DNA from: Phyllostachys edulis
Lineage: Eukaryota > Streptophyta > Magnoliopsida > Poales > Poaceae
Direction of reading: 5' to 3'
DNA length: 64,000 nt
NCBI GenBank assembly: GCA_036346405.1
Contig: CM070567.1
Location: 46,797,633-46,861,632 of the forward strand
Shown here: positions 21,926 through 34,338 of the stretch, piece by piece
Layout of the letters: every line of letters begins with the position of its first letter
How positions within the stretch are numbered: position 1 is the first letter of the stretch
Position numbers and translations under genes: made by a program
The notes under the pieces: model-generated
What the model was told of the DNA's origin: nothing
What the model saw: only the letters and a program-made list of their open reading frames with translations
The model's database searches: none

Positions 21926-23783
21926 TCAGAACATTGACAATAACATATTACTACTATCGGTGCTTTCTCGTGGTCGCGACCTCAACGTCCCCCATGTGGA
22001 CTGCCTCGAGTCGGGCGACCGGATGAGGTCCCCGCGATGACATCCGTAGTGCCGATGTCTCCTTTGTCCTGAAGATTTCTCGTAGGGCATTTCTTGAAGG
22101 TGTGCCCAGACTCCCTGCAAATGGAGCACTTCTTCGTACGACGTTCGGCTTCTATTTCGTCCATGTCATCCCAGATGCACCGTACCTGTCGTCAGTCAAC
22201 CTTTCCCTTGAGGCTATCAATGTCCGCGGCCCAGATTAGTTGCTCCCAGGTCGGATGGCTAGTGAAATGGCCAACCATAGCGTAACTATACATCTCCCCA
22301 CTCCAGGTTTGGATCACTGCCTCCTTGGTGAAATAGTCGGAGAGGTACTAGTAGGGATGTTGCACCACCGTCGAACATACGGCCATGACATGGGAGCAGG
22401 GTCTATGCAGAGGAAGGGGCTTGTTGCAAGTACATATGCAACTACCGCAGTGTAGCGTGCACTCGTGGGTGACCCTCTCGCGGTTCTTCCCGCGGCATCC
22501 TTTATCCTTGCACATTATCTCGAAGCGAAGCTCCCTTGTGCCTATCTTAAATGCCCGGTGCATCTCACACTTCTTGCCCTTCTCATCCATGTACTTGGTG
22601 ACCATGGTGAAGTAGAGTACTCTGTCATTTGTCATGGCGAACGACGCGTTGTTGCTTCTGTCAACAAAGTAGTTCATCGTACCGCGGAGAATTGCCTCCG
22701 CAATACCAACCAAAGGGAGGCACCTTGCGCCGTGCATGGCCAAATTGTACACCTCGGCTAGATTGGTTGTCATGACACCATATCAAGCACAACCCCTATC
22801 ATGTGGCAGCGACCACTTCTCCTTAGGCTCGTGCTCAATCCAGTCCGAGAAGTATTTCACCTGCGCCCCTGTCCTCGTCGTCAATCTGGGAGCATCTGTG
22901 GGTAGTTGTGGCAATGCTTCGAGGGCCTGGTCAGTGCTTGGGGCGGCCCTTCTCGCTGCCTCCCTTCTATGCGTCTGGGTCCGCTCATCTAGAATCTTCC
23001 AGAGTGCTTCGAACTTCCGCTGCTGGTTCTGATTGCGCAGCCGCTTGAATAGGTTCATCGAGTCCTTGTTGCAGAACTGCTTGTAGAAGTTTGCACCCAA
23101 GTGCCTCATGCACCACCTACTTTGTAGATCCGGTCATGGAAGTGGTACGTTCTTTCCTTGTTGTAGCTGAGTTATTGCATGCAACAGGCCTGCATGTCGA
23201 TCATGTGTGAGGCATACGTTGGGTCGGCCTTGCACAACAGAAATCCTCACATTATTTAGGAACCACAACTAGCTGTCCGTGTTCTCGCTTTCAACGAAAA
23301 CGAATGCCATGGGAAGAAATTGATTGTTCCCATCCGTCGCTATTGCAGTCAGTATCTGGCTCTTGTACTTCCCAGTCAGGAATATGCCATCTACGCACAA
23401 GATTGAACGGCAGTGCCAAAATGCATTGATGCATGGACCAAAGGCGAAGAAAGCTCGCTGTAGTACCCTCTTATTGGCCCACTTCGAATGCGTGGCTTCC
23501 TGAATGTCGATATGAGTGCCGGGATTCCTGTCTTGTATGACTCGGAGTTGCCCCGGGAGGTTGTGGTAGGAATCCTCGAATGTGCCGAACCTTGATTCCA
23601 TTACCTTATGTTTTGTCCTCCAAGCTTTGGCATAGCTGATTGTGTACTAGAACCTTGTCTCAATCGCCCGAATGATGGATCATGGCTCAATATTCTTTTG
23701 TAGGTCCTGTGCTCCACCGACACGCGGGGCAGGAGTACGCGAAAGTCATCGGGGCACGGCTTCGTGCCACCAGGCATGACCAC
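21926..23783 (-). pseudogene. Mutator-like transposase, broken by stops
   Basis: Reading the minus strand: near 23420-23270 is the DDE transposase core with CVDGIFLTGKYKSQ, ATDGNNQFLPMAF and VESENTDS. Near 23130 is a WCMRHLGANFYKQF motif. At 22500-22370 there is a SWIM-type zinc finger (CTCNKPLPLHRPCSHVMA), and at 22130-22095 a zinc knuckle (CSICRESGHTFKKCP). This domain order is standard for MURA/MULE transposases, which cut and paste elements with 9-bp target duplications. In-frame stops lie after VESENTDS (Trp codon to TAG by position), before the YGVMTTNLAEVYN segment, and after the SWIM finger, so no full-length protein can be made. It is a possible former source of activity for MULE-type elements here; the link to MULE-1 is not shown. 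Confidence 0.85.
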
Positions 23784-24045
23784 CTTGCTAGCTTGCGTAA
23801 CATCTTTTTTTCATGGTTTTCGTCATGATTACGTGCATAACGTAATGCTTCTTTATTTCAAACCCCACTAGTTACTAACAACAATCTTCTCTTGTAGGTC
23901 GTGAGCTCTACCCGTACCGAGGTAGGAGTACGTGGAGTCGTCGGGGCATGCCTTCGGGCCACTAGGTATGACCACTTTGCTTGCTTGTGTAACGTCCTTT
24001 TTCGTGGTTTTCGCCATGATTACGTGCGTAACGTAATGCTTCATA
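23695..24045 (-). repeat. Tandem duplication of the transposase 5' exon region
   Basis: The block from GTAGGTC through CGTAACGTAATGCTTC occurs at about 23700-23852 and again at about 23895-24033, with about 85% similarity by eye. In both, the minus strand begins with an ATG-like start and reads VTQASKVV(M/I)P. It is an old duplication that leaves the start of the transposase ambiguous. Confidence 0.75.
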
Positions 24046-24735
24046 GATCAACCACAGGCTTGGAAGGACAATTCATTGTCGCACGACGAGGCACACCTTG
24101 GGGACTTCTTCATGGACCAGCGTGACACCCAATTCTTCGTGGGGGCTTCTCAGTTACACGGTGCGCCGGGACCGACCCAACCGATGCAGGACCCCTCCTC
24201 GCGACACCACCTCGGGCTCCTCGCACCGGTTTGGTAGTGAGGCAGCCTGATCCTCTCTAACGTACTCGGACCATCACCAGTCGAAGCCAGGGGCGACACG
24301 CGGGGTGTGCCCCAAGAGGGGCCGCTAGTAGATATTTGTTCCTGCAAATATCAGTCATGCCATGTAAATATTAATTCCTGTACAACTATTAATATGCTAG
24401 TCTTGTGTTTCGATATATCTTTTTGCTTAAAAACCGCGACCACGTGTACGATTCTGCATTGGGACACCCTACACCACCCTCTTTCTACGCTTTCACTCCC
24501 CTTACTTTGTGGAGCGACGTGACCCGACGAGCCAGCTTTGCGCAGCGATGTGACCTGACGAGCCAGCTTTGGGCAGCGACGTGACCCAACGAGTCTGGGC
24601 CGCTGCCTCGCGGACGTGAATTTCCCTCAGCCAAATTACAATTCAGCCGCGTACACAGCGTCGGCTCGACACATAAGTACTACCCCTTCCACGTCGGGTT
24701 CTCCTTCATCCAGACTTCAACACAATCTCGCTCAG
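24046..24735. other. Region between the divergent MULE-2 genes
   Basis: Frames are interrupted. A plus-strand stretch from about 24112 has two consecutive stops. It probably serves as the two-way promoter region of the transposase and the small plus-strand gene. No confident gene. Confidence 0.4.
24513..24600 (+). repeat. 31-bp tandem repeat, about 2.8 copies
   Basis: AGCGACGTGACCCGACGAG, then CCAGCTTTG, repeats at 24513, 24544 and 24575 with a few changes (CGATGTGACCTGACG; CGACGTGACCCAACG). It lies upstream of the small plus-strand gene. Confidence 0.8.
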
Positions 24736-24857
24736 ATGGACAAGCACTGGGAGAAGATTCGCGAAATGCAAAGGGAGTATGCGGCCTAGGAGGAACAAAA
24801 GGAGCGTACCAAGAGGCCACCTCCCCGTAATGATGCCGCCCCCTATAACAGCAACCC
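24736..24857 (+). pseudogene. Small MULE-2-linked reading frame, 5' part, split by the Copia element
   Basis: ATG at 24736 reads MDKHWEKIREMQREYAA, then a TAG at 24787, then EEQKERTKRPPPRNDAAPYN up to the insertion. The frame resumes at 36589 with YQNIPTKRWPQHPPERE and a Cys-rich PLCWCRDRCKF. The insertion falls cleanly in frame. The C-x-C-x3-C spacing hints at metal binding. I do not recognise the family. Confidence 0.45.
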
Positions 24858-26378
24858 TGAAAGCATCTAGGCCCCTAAAAATTGTTTTGGTAATTAATGA
24901 TAATATGTGAATATAGGATTAACGTGTTTACTGAGTATTTACAAGGTTAAGTCCCATTGGTGCTTTTGATGACCTGGAATTGCACGCAAAAGGATTGCAT
25001 GAAGATCATTTGGCTCAAAGACAAGGTACAATAGTCTAGGATCATTTTATTTTACCGGTCTTAGGTGAATTGGTTGGAAGACCGGGCTATAGGCTAGACA
25101 GTCGTACTATAAAGAGGGTTCAAGAATTGAGTACCTTGAAAGTGAATGATGCCACAATTGCTCAAATCATATTTGGTTTAATCTTGGATTTGTTTTTGGT
25201 TTGGCCTCGATTTAAATTTGCTGAAATTCTTTAGAGGCCGGACTGACCGAAGGCACTTGTCCGGACTGACCGGGGTCCCGGACCAAAAGGAACGGTCAAC
25301 GTTTTCCAGAAGGTGGTTTTTCCTGGTTTTGCTGAAAAACTTCTGGGCCGGACTAACCAACGGCTAAGTGTCGGACTGACCGGGGTCCCGGGTCTTGGAT
25401 GCAGTCAACATTTTCCAGAGGAGGATTTTCGATTGAAATCTTAAGGCCGGACTAACCGCGGGCATACTCGAGGACTGACCGCACTCCCGGATATTCCAAG
25501 CGGTTAGCTTTTTCCAGTAGGTGTTTTAAGCGTTTTCGTTTTTACGTGGTAGGACTAACGCGCATACACTGCTGATCCGATCGGGTCATCGTAACGGCTA
25601 TTTTTCTCAGTGCATTTAATGCGTTTCAGAGGGGGAAAACGATCGTTACGGCAGGGCCGGACTGACCGCACTTTTGCCTGCGGTCTGACCGTGCCATCTG
25701 AAAAATTGGGGATTTCGTGCCCCAATTGCTAGTGCAGTGGGTGGAGGCTATAAATACCTCACCCACTGCAACTAGAAGGGTTGTTGAACCTCATAAAACC
25801 CCCTTGAGCCCTTTGCATTGTTTCCAACTCATTTGAGAGCATTCAATTCCTTTTGCAAAGGTAGTTGAGGTTTTTCCAAGAACATTTATTTGAGTTTGAT
25901 CATTGTGGCATTAGAGCACTTTCAAGTGAAGATCTCTTGCTCTATTACTCTTGGAGATTGCCATCTCCTAGACGGCTTGGAGTTTGGTTCGGTGATCTTT
26001 TCAAAGGAGATTGTGAGAAGACCCGGGCATTTGTAAAGGTTGGAGCTCGCCTATCCGGAGAGGAGAAGAGCTACCACTAGTGATCGAGGGAAGGCTTAAT
26101 TCGTGGAGCAAGCTTGAGTTGATCAAGCTTCCTCAATGTGGACTAGTGAAGACCGGCAAGTCTTCGATACCACGGGAAAAACATCCTTGTGTCATTGTGG
26201 TTATTTCTAGTCTTTACATTTCCGTATTTATATTTCTAGCTTATCTATTGTGTTTAATTGCTTAGCTAGAATTATATCTTGCTTAGACTAAGTTGATAAT
26301 TGGCTAAAATTGTTAAATTATCAAAAAGTTTAAAAACCTCCTATTCACCCCCTCTAGTCGGTTATCCTTGATCCTACA
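24858..26378 (+). repeat. Copia 5' LTR (1521 bp)
   Basis: Begins TGAAAGCATC and ends GATCCTACA. A TATAAATA box lies at 25749-25756. The middle (25230-25700) repeats GGCCGGACTGACCG-like words. The 3' LTR differs by scattered substitutions and by clustered indels inside that GC-rich repeat. Confidence 0.95.
25749..25756 (+). promoter_or_regulatory. TATA box of the Copia 5' LTR
   Basis: TATAAATA preceded by GGAGGC and followed by CCTCACCCACTGCAAC. It is identical at 35953-35960 in the 3' LTR. It is the likely RNA polymerase II promoter of the element. Confidence 0.6.
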
Positions 26379-26380
26379 AG

Positions 26381-26396
26381 TGGTATCAGAGCTTGG
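26381..26396 (+). other. Primer-binding site for initiator tRNA-Met
   Basis: TGGTATCAGAGCTTGG starts three bases after the LTR end. TGGTATCAGAGC is complementary to the 3' end of plant initiator tRNA-Met, the usual Copia primer. Confidence 0.9.
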
Positions 26397-26437
26397 TCTC
26401 TCATTGATTTAGACTTAACCATCTAAGAGAGAAAAGG

Positions 26438-28342
26438 ATGGCTAGTGAGGGAATTGCTAGAGGAAAGGCTCCTCTCTTTGATGGCTCTAATTATGCTTAT
26501 TGGAAAATTAAAATATCAATTTATTTAAAGGCTATGAGTCTGAGAATTTAGAAAATCGTAAATGAGGGTTACGTCATGCCTCTTAATCCACTACTCCCCA
26601 CGGAGCAAGAGGAGCGTAATGCTCATTTAGATGCCCAAGCTATGAACGCTCTCTTTGGCGCTTTGAACGCAGATGAGTTCAATAGAATGAGCAACTTAGA
26701 AACCGCTCATGATATTTGGACCACCCTCTCGAAAATCCATGAGGGAACATCCACGGTCAAAGAAGCCAAATTGCATAGGTTTCGGATTAAATATGAGACA
26801 TTCATTATGTTGCCACATGAAAACATCAATGAGATGTATTCAAGACTCAACAACATTGTGAATGAGCTCAAAGGTCTTGGGACTAACCTTCTTGATGTTG
26901 ATATTGTGCGCAAGATGCTTAGGGCTCTTCCGGATAAGTATGAGACGTTGGTGATGCTATTTCTCAACTCACCCGAGTTGCCAAGAATGGCACCAACGGG
27001 GCTCTTGGGCAATCTCATCACAAATGAGTTATTCAAGAAGGACAAGAAAGAGCTCTTGGAAACATCTTCCTCAAAGAAGAAGATTACCGCTTTCAAAGCC
27101 AAAGCGGAATCAAGTGATGATGAGGATGAAGAAGATGAATCCGATGAGGAGTATGCACTCCTTGTGAGAAGAATGAAGAGGGTCATAAAGAGACGCCCCA
27201 ATAGAAGCTATAACTTCGACAAGTTCAAGAAGGGGCAATCCTCAAATGACAAGAAGAGATATAGCAACATTCGATGCTATAATTGTGAAGAAAAGGGGCA
27301 CATTGCCTCTCGTTACCCCGAAAAGAAGGATGACAAGAGCAAACCATTCAAGAAGAAGGAATACATCGGCAAGAAGAAGCTTTTCAAGAAGCTTCACAAG
27401 AATGGCAAGAATGAAGCCCACATTGGATAGTGAGATTCAAATGATGAGTCAAGCGACTCCGACTCCGATGAGGAAGAGTCCTCCAAGAAGAAGGGACTAG
27501 TCGGCATCGCCATCAAGGAAGCTCCGTCGCTATTCTCCACTCCTACTTGCCTTATGGCAAAAGGAGATAAGGTAAAATCCATTAATAATGATGAACCAAT
27601 TTATGATGAATTAATGGATATGCTTGATGGATTAAGCGAATATCTTGGAAAAGAAAATTCAAAGTATAAGGTCTTGAATAGAGAACATAATTCTCTAAGA
27701 GATTCCTATGAGCGGCTAAAGGAAGCTCATGACTTGCTTATCCAAGAATATTCAAATAAGTCTTGTTCTAGTATAGGAATTACATGTGATATTATTGATG
27801 ATATGCCTAGCTTAGAAATTGCTAAAACTAGTGCATCTATTTCATGTAATAATCCTATCGCTTTGACATTTTGCTTTAGTATTAATACTAATCATGATAT
27901 TGTTGAGCAAAATGATGTAAAGCTTATTGTTGAGAACAATGAGTTAAAGGAACAAGTGACCAAGCTAAGTAAAAGCTTGGAAAGGTGCTTCAAGGGTAAG
28001 GCTACTCTTGACAAGCTTTTGAGTGAGCAAAGGTGCTCATTCAATAAGGAAGGTCTTGGGTATGTGCCTAAGAAAGGTAAGAAGCCGGTAAACAAGCCCA
28101 CAAGATTTGTGAGGCAAAATGGTATATATTGCCATAAGTGCCGAGAAATAGGACATGTGCAACAAAATTGTCCTAAGGGTAAGGTTCCATCACTTGGTAT
28201 ATATGACTCATGCTATATGCTTAGAAAGACTAAGGATGGTAAAGTAGTTGCTCGTTTTGTTGGCACTTCAATTTTAGGCGCAAAAAAGAATGCTATTTGG
28301 GTGCATAAATCCTTGATAACTAACCTCCAAGGACCCAAATAA
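26438..28342 (+). pseudogene. Copia gag region (nucleocapsid), with stops
   Basis: Starts MASEGIARGKAPLFDGSNYA at 26438. The typical gag helices (LRALPDKYETLV) and two zinc knuckles follow. The first, CYNCEEKGHIASRYP, has Tyr in place of the last Cys of CX2CX4HX4C. The second, CHKCREIGHVQQNCP near 28130, is complete. Stops: TAG at codon 38 (26549), TAG and TGA at 27428-27433, and TAA at about 28340. The same frame runs through all of them, so these are point mutations, not separate genes. It would have packaged element RNA into virus-like particles. Confidence 0.85.
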
Positions 28343-28380
28343 ATTTGGGTACCTAAAAGAACTTGATTATTGTTTTGTAG

Positions 28381-31300
28381 GTGAACTATAAAACCGGTGG
28401 AAAACATTGGGTGCTTGATAGTGGATGCACTCAATACATGACTGGTGATAGAAAAATGTTCACCACATTTAAGAATGGAAAAGGAGTAGACAAGATCACT
28501 TTTGGCGATAATAGCAAAGGAAAGGTATTAGGATTGGGTAAAATTGCTATCTCAAATGACCTTTCCATTTCTAATGTTTCTTTAATAGAATCATTAAACT
28601 TTAACTTGCTATCCATTGCTCAAATATGTGATCTTGGACTAATTTGTTTATTCTCTAGTGAAGGTGTAACCATCTCTAATGCCAAAGATAGCTCTTTAGT
28701 TTTCAAAGGCTTTAGACTTGGAAATCTTTACTTGATTGATTTTAGTTCAAGTGAATCTTGTTTAAAAACTTGCTTAATGGCAAAAATCTCCTTGGGTTGG
28801 CTTTGGCATAGAAGGCTAGCTCATGTTGGAATGATTCAACTCAAAAAGCTTTTCAAACATGATTTAGTTGTTGGCTTGAAAGATGTGAAATTTGAGAAAA
28901 ATAGACTTAGTAGTGTTTGTCAAGCAGGTAAACAAGTCGCTAATTCTCATCCTTCCAAAAGTATCATGTCAACTTCTAGACCATTGGAACTCTTACATAT
29001 GGATTTGTTTGGGCCAACAACCTATAAGAGTATCGGGGGAAATAGCTATTGTTTAGTCATTGTTGATGATTACTCTAGATACACATAGGTATTCTTTCTA
29101 GATGATAAAAGTGAAACCTCCGGCATTTTCAAAAGATTTGCAAAAAGAGCTCAAAATGAATTTGATTTCAAAATAAAGAAAATCCGTAGTGATAATGGTA
29201 CCGAGTTCAAAAATACTAAAGTTGAAGACTTTTGGGATGAACTTGGTATAAAGCACGAACTTTCCATAACCTACACTCCGGAGCAAAATGGAGTTGTAGA
29301 AAGGAAAAATCGTACATTAATTGAAATGGTTAGGACAATGCTTGATGAGTACAATACTTCCGATAGCTTTTGGGCGGAAGCTATTAACACCGCTTGTCAT
29401 GCCATAAATCGCCTTTATTTGCACCGTATTTTGAAAAAGATTTCCTATGAGTTTATTGTAGGAAGAAAACCGAACATCTCTTACTTTCGTGTTTTTGGTT
29501 GCAAGTGTTATATTTTGAAGAAGGGTGTTCGTCTTTCAAAATTTGATGGTCGTTGTGATGTTGGTTTCTTGCTTGGTTATTCTTCAAATAGCAAAGCTTA
29601 TCGTGTCTTTAACAAAAACTCCGGTTTAGTTGAAGAAAGACACGATATGCAATTCGATGAAACTAACGGCTCTCAAAAGAGTATGAGAATTTGGATGATG
29701 TAGGTGATGAAGCCTTAAGAAAAGCAATGGAACATATGCAAATAGGCGACATCAAGCCCGAAGACAATCCATCATCTTCCACTCAAGTTGAACCACCCAC
29801 ATCTTCCACAAGTCAAGTACAAATTAATGAAGAGGATAACAAGGAAGATGATCAACCATCCAACCTACCACCAAGAATCCACAATGCAATTGCAAAGGAT
29901 CATCCAATAGATCAAATATTGGGTGACGTAAATAAAGGTGTCCAAACTCGCTCTCGTGTTGCTTCTTTTTGTGAACATTACTCTTTTGTTTCCTCTATTG
30001 AGCCAAAGCATGTAGAAGAAGCACTTGACGACCCGGACTGGGTGAATGCGATGCATGAAGAACTCAATAATTTTACCCGGAATAAAGTTTGGACATTGGT
30101 GGATCGACCCAAAGAACACAATGTTATTGGTACTAAATGGGTCTTTAGGAATAAGCAAGATTAGAATGGTTTGGTTGTTCGAAACAAAGCAAGATTGGTT
30201 GCTCAAGGATATTCACAAGTTGAAGGTTTGGATTTTGTTGAAACTTTCGCTCCCGTAGCTAGACTTGAGTCAATTCGGATATTACTTGCTTTTGCATCAT
30301 GCTTTGATATTAAATTATTTCAAATGGATGTTAAAAGTGCTTTCTTAAATGTAAAATATCCGAACTTGTCTTTGTTGAACAACCTCCCGGTTTTGAAGAT
30401 CCTAAAAATCCAAATCATGTCTATAAACTCTCCAAGGCGCTCTATGGTCTTAAACAAGCTCCTAGAGCATGGTATGAACGCCTTAGAGATTTTCTAGTCT
30501 CAAAAGGATTCAAAATCGAGAAAATTGATTCAACTTTATTTACTAAAGTTTTAGATGATGATTTCTTTGTATGTTAAATTTATGTTGATGATATCATTTT
30601 TGGGTCTACTAATCAAGATTTTTACAAAGAATTTGGTGATATAATGTCTAGGGAATTTGAAATGTCATTGATTGGAGAATTAAGCTATTTTCTTGGACTT
30701 CAAATCAAGCAACTCAAGGATGGGACTTTCATAAGTCAAGCCAAGTACGTGAAGAATTTACTTAAAAGATTTGGAATGGAAGATGCAAAGCCCATCAAGA
30801 CTCCCATGGCTACAAATGGTCATCTTGATCTAAATGAGAGAGGTAAACCAGTAGATTTAAAGCTTTATAGATCCATGATTGGTAGCTTGCTTTATCTTAC
30901 CGCATCTAGGCCCGATATCATGTTTAGTGTTTGTATGTGTGCTCGTTTTCAAGCTTCTCCAAAAGAATGTCATCTTATGGCCGCTAAAAGAATTCTTAGA
31001 TATTTAAAGCATTCCTCTAGCATTGGCCTATGGTTCCCCAAAGGTGCTAAATTTGATTTAATTGGATATTTCGATTCCGATTATGCGGGTTACAAAGTGG
31101 ATAGAAAAAGCACCTCGGGTAGTTGTCAATTCTTAGGAAGATCCTTAGTATCGTGGTCATCTAAGAAACAAAACTCCGTAGCTTTATCCACTGCCGAAGC
31201 CGAATATGTTTCCGTGGGAAGTTGTTGTGCTCAATTGCTATGGATGAGGCAAACATTGATGAATTATGGAATTAAATTTGATAAAATACCTCTTTTGTGT

Positions 31301-31534
31301 GACAATGATAGTGCGGTGAAAATTGCAAATAACCCTGTTCAACACTCAAGAACCAAGCATATAGATATTCACCACCATTTCTTGAGAGATCATGTGAGCA
31401 AGGGAGATATTAAAATTAGCCACATAAGAACCGAAGACCAATTAGCGGATATTTTCACTAAACCTTTAGATGAAGGCTACTTTTGCAAGTTGAGAAATGA
31501 ATTAAATGTCATAGATCTTTCTAATGTCATTTGA
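28381..31534 (+). pseudogene. Copia pol region: protease, integrase, reverse transcriptase, RNase H
   Basis: The protease motif VLDSGCTQYMTG starts near 28410. The integrase HHCC region (LWHRRLAHVGM) lacks one Cys: SSVCQAGKQ stands where CxxC is expected. The DDE residues are visible in HMDLFGPT, IRSDNGTEF and PEQNGVVERKN. Reverse transcriptase starts near 30030 (WVNAMHEEL), with LFQMDVKSAFLN and YVDDIIFGS. RNase H ends in TEDQLADIFTKPL. Stops lie at 29086 (TAG), 30162 (TAG) and 30575 (TAA), and frameshifts between 29660 and 29691 and near 30350. Pol is in a different frame from gag. Confidence 0.9.
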
Positions 31535-33032
31535 TTACATTTTTAAAAAATCTTAGTCGAATTCGATTTCTTCTCGTGATTCTCTTGATTCAAGAATCAA
31601 GATGGGAAACACATTTAGGGGAGTGTTATACAATCACTATGTATACCACATCTTTAATTGTGCACATATCAACAAACATGCTAGAATGTGTTTTTCAAAA
31701 ACCAATCCTTTTGGTCAAAAAGTCAAATTTTGTTTTTTTATCAATCAAACCTCTTGAAAAACTAGCTACATCTATTCCCTAGTGTATTTAAAAGTTTTTT
31801 GGTTGAAAAGATCTCAAAATTATCTATCTTAAAAGAAAAATCAAGTTTTGGCCAAAACTAATTTCTTACATATCTTGTTTTTGACCAAAAACGGTTTTTC
31901 TTCCAAAAGTCATTCCAAAAGGAATTTGATTTTGCTCCCAAAAGGAAAAATCTAAATATGGCTATTCGTGACCTTTTTCGTATTCATAAGTTTTTCAAAC
32001 TCTCAACCAAATCAAAGTTATTTAAGTTTGAATCTCGCTCAAAAATAGCCCAAAACCCGAAAAACTCACATGTGTCAATTCTAGCATAAAATGAGTATTG
32101 CTATTTAGGCGATATTTTCTCTCATATATTGCCTCAAAATAGTATTTTATACTCATACATATCCTCACAAGTAACAAACTTTGTTGTTTGCTTCCTTTAA
32201 TTCATTTAAAATCTTTTTCTTCAAAAATTGCTCTATTTTCTTAAAAATCTATGTTCAAAACTCTTTTGTTGATCTAATCTCGTTGAAATTGCTCCAAGAT
32301 GGATTTTTGTTGTGTGCTAACCCTTTGGAGCAAAGACAACACAAAAATTCTGCTAAACATCTAAAAAATCTTCAGGAGCGGTCAACTCACCCGGCATAAT
32401 CATGATCCACTCATGAGCTAGTTCCCAGATCGACCGAGCTTTACCTGCAGTCCGACCCAAGCTTGACATTTAATGTGCATCAGTTTCTCCTCTTTATTTC
32501 TCCACCGACCCGTCAATTCGCCCTTTTCTTTCTCATCTCACCCGACAGTTCCCTTCTCCTCATTGCAACCGTGTCACCACCCTTGGAGCGCCTCCTCGTC
32601 TCCACGCCGCCGGTTGCTCCTCCTCATCGCCGGCCGTACCCCCTCATCGCCACCGGCTTCTCTTCCTCACTGCCGACACCGCAAGGTCGTTTTTCTCTCA
32701 AATATCGATCAATCCCTCTTGAATCTTTTCTAGATCTGTTCCTAGAACGTTAATCGACCTTGAGTATGCCCATATTGTCGTATTACTCTTTTGAATGTTG
32801 GATTATGACCTGCATTGTGAAGATTCTGTTGAAACTGACAAAACCCTAGCTTTTTCGGTCAAGGCGGACTAACAAGCGTGTTGCGTGCGGCGATCCGCGC
32901 TACTGCGGATCGACCGCCAATAGCTACTGCAGATTAGGCCGCCCCGACGAAAAACTTCTGTTTTGTCGATTCGTTAATCATTATTCCTTTCAACTCACTC
33001 CTTGATTGGTCTTGTCTACCTCTCCAGTGATC
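31535..33032. other. Spacer between Copia pol and the extra 3' frame
   Basis: About 1.5 kb with no conserved domain. AT-rich at first, then C-rich from 32460. It may hold the promoter or splice acceptor for the downstream frame. Confidence 0.5.
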
Positions 33033-34338
33033 ATGGCAAGGACCAAGACCGTAGCCGATCCCGAGGCATCTTCGTCTCGTCCTCCCCGGAGGGCTACTCA
33101 TCGTCCTCCTATTGAGCACTCCGACAGTGACGAAGCGGAGTCCTCGCCGTCTTTGTCCTCTATGACAAGCGCCAGTGAGCATATGGATGAAGAGGATGAT
33201 GCTGATGTGGAGTTTCCACCTGAACCTCATGTGGATCTTCGGTCTATCCGAAATGATGATTTCAAGCAACTTAGGAAGCAATTTCCATATGAGCAGCGGA
33301 GGACAGCCACAGATGAGCGATTTAACTCAATTTTTCAGGAAGATTGCTACAATCATGTGGTGCTTCACAAGCAGTTTGCTATTCAGAAATACATTGATTG
33401 GACATATCTCAATGAGCAAACTCGGTATGCAAATCTGTATTCTCGTTTTCGCAATGCTGGCTTGGATGGAATTGTTAGCATCAAGTGTAACTTTAATGAG
33501 GAGGTAATCCGTCAGTTTTATGCTACAGTTCACATTCCATCTAATTTGGCCACTGTGACATGGATGACAGGCTCGGTGCGCTACACGGCCACCAAGCGTC
33601 ATTTTGAGGAGGCCATCAATCTGCCAGCACGTGATTATGTCAAGATTCACCTTGAACCTGCGCTGCAGACTCCAGAACAGACACAGTTCTATGAGCCGAT
33701 CTGAGACCTCTTCCTAGTGTCATTAACAGGATTATCAGGGCCACTATCTTGCCCAGGAGCGGCAACAATGACGCTATTCGAGGTCATGCCTGGAATGTCA
33801 TAGATTATGTGATGCAAGGAAAAAGTTTGATATTATGCATCTAATCTTGACTGAGTTGCAATCTTGCCAAGGTGACTTGGGAAAGAGAATGTATTATGCA
33901 CCTTACATCATGAAGCTCATATTGAGAACAACTGACTTCGATGGTGCCACTCCTTTTCTTCACAAGCAATACAAGCCAGAAGGCGACCACCAGAGAGACT
34001 TGAGGAACAGGCCTCTTCACCCCGTTGTTGATGCTCCAGCTTCTCCTCAACCCGCCCCTCAGCAGCAGGGTAGACTTGATCCTCTGTTGTTGGAGGTTCT
34101 GCATACTGGCATCAACACGATAGTGTCTCATTTCGATGCAGTGGATCGTCGCTTAGAGGTTCTGGATCATCGCATGGATGCCTTGGAGAGTACCACTCAG
34201 TCCTTGGACTCTCGCCAGGCAGCCATGGAGCAGTCCAACTCTGTTGTGCTTCAGCGCTTGGATCAAATGACTGGTTGGGTTTCGGAGATTCAGACCAACA
34301 TTGCTGAGATGACCACTCGTGTCCCGTCGATCGAGTAG
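33033..34338 (+). pseudogene. Copia extra 3' reading frame (env-like position), frameshifted
   Basis: The first part (33033-33704, 223 codons) starts MARTKTVADPEASSSRPP, is Ser- and acid-rich at the N-terminus, then has a globular region with FNSIFQEDCYNHVVLHKQ and TWMTGSVRYTA, and ends at a TGA. The second part continues in another frame from about 33835 to 34338 and is a coiled-coil stretch with heptad-like RRLEVLDHRMDALESTTQSL. SIRE-lineage elements typically carry such a frame after pol; its role is unknown. I see no signal peptide or fusion-like segment. A frameshift and stops separate the halves. Confidence 0.7.

Larger units (their letters stand above)
21324..24857 (-). mobile_element. 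MULE-2: Mutator-like element with transposase gene, incomplete
   Basis: Starts with an AT-rich edge after GTTCACATG, then carries a transposase on the minus strand (21926-23783) and a small gene on the plus strand (from 24736). The opposite end was not found: the element runs into the Copia insertion, and after it the sequence joins the MULE-1 right end at about 36705. Edges are therefore approximate. Fragments of the same edge lie at 42382 and 63797. Confidence 0.6.

Noticed and set aside
26707..27201. Minus-strand frame across the Copia gag
   Set aside because: Shadow of the gag coding strand; Ser-rich complement of acidic codons.
33033..34338. Viral envelope gene
   Set aside because: The position is env-like, but I see no signal peptide, fusion segment or membrane anchor; a SIRE-lineage extra frame with coiled-coil character is a better description.
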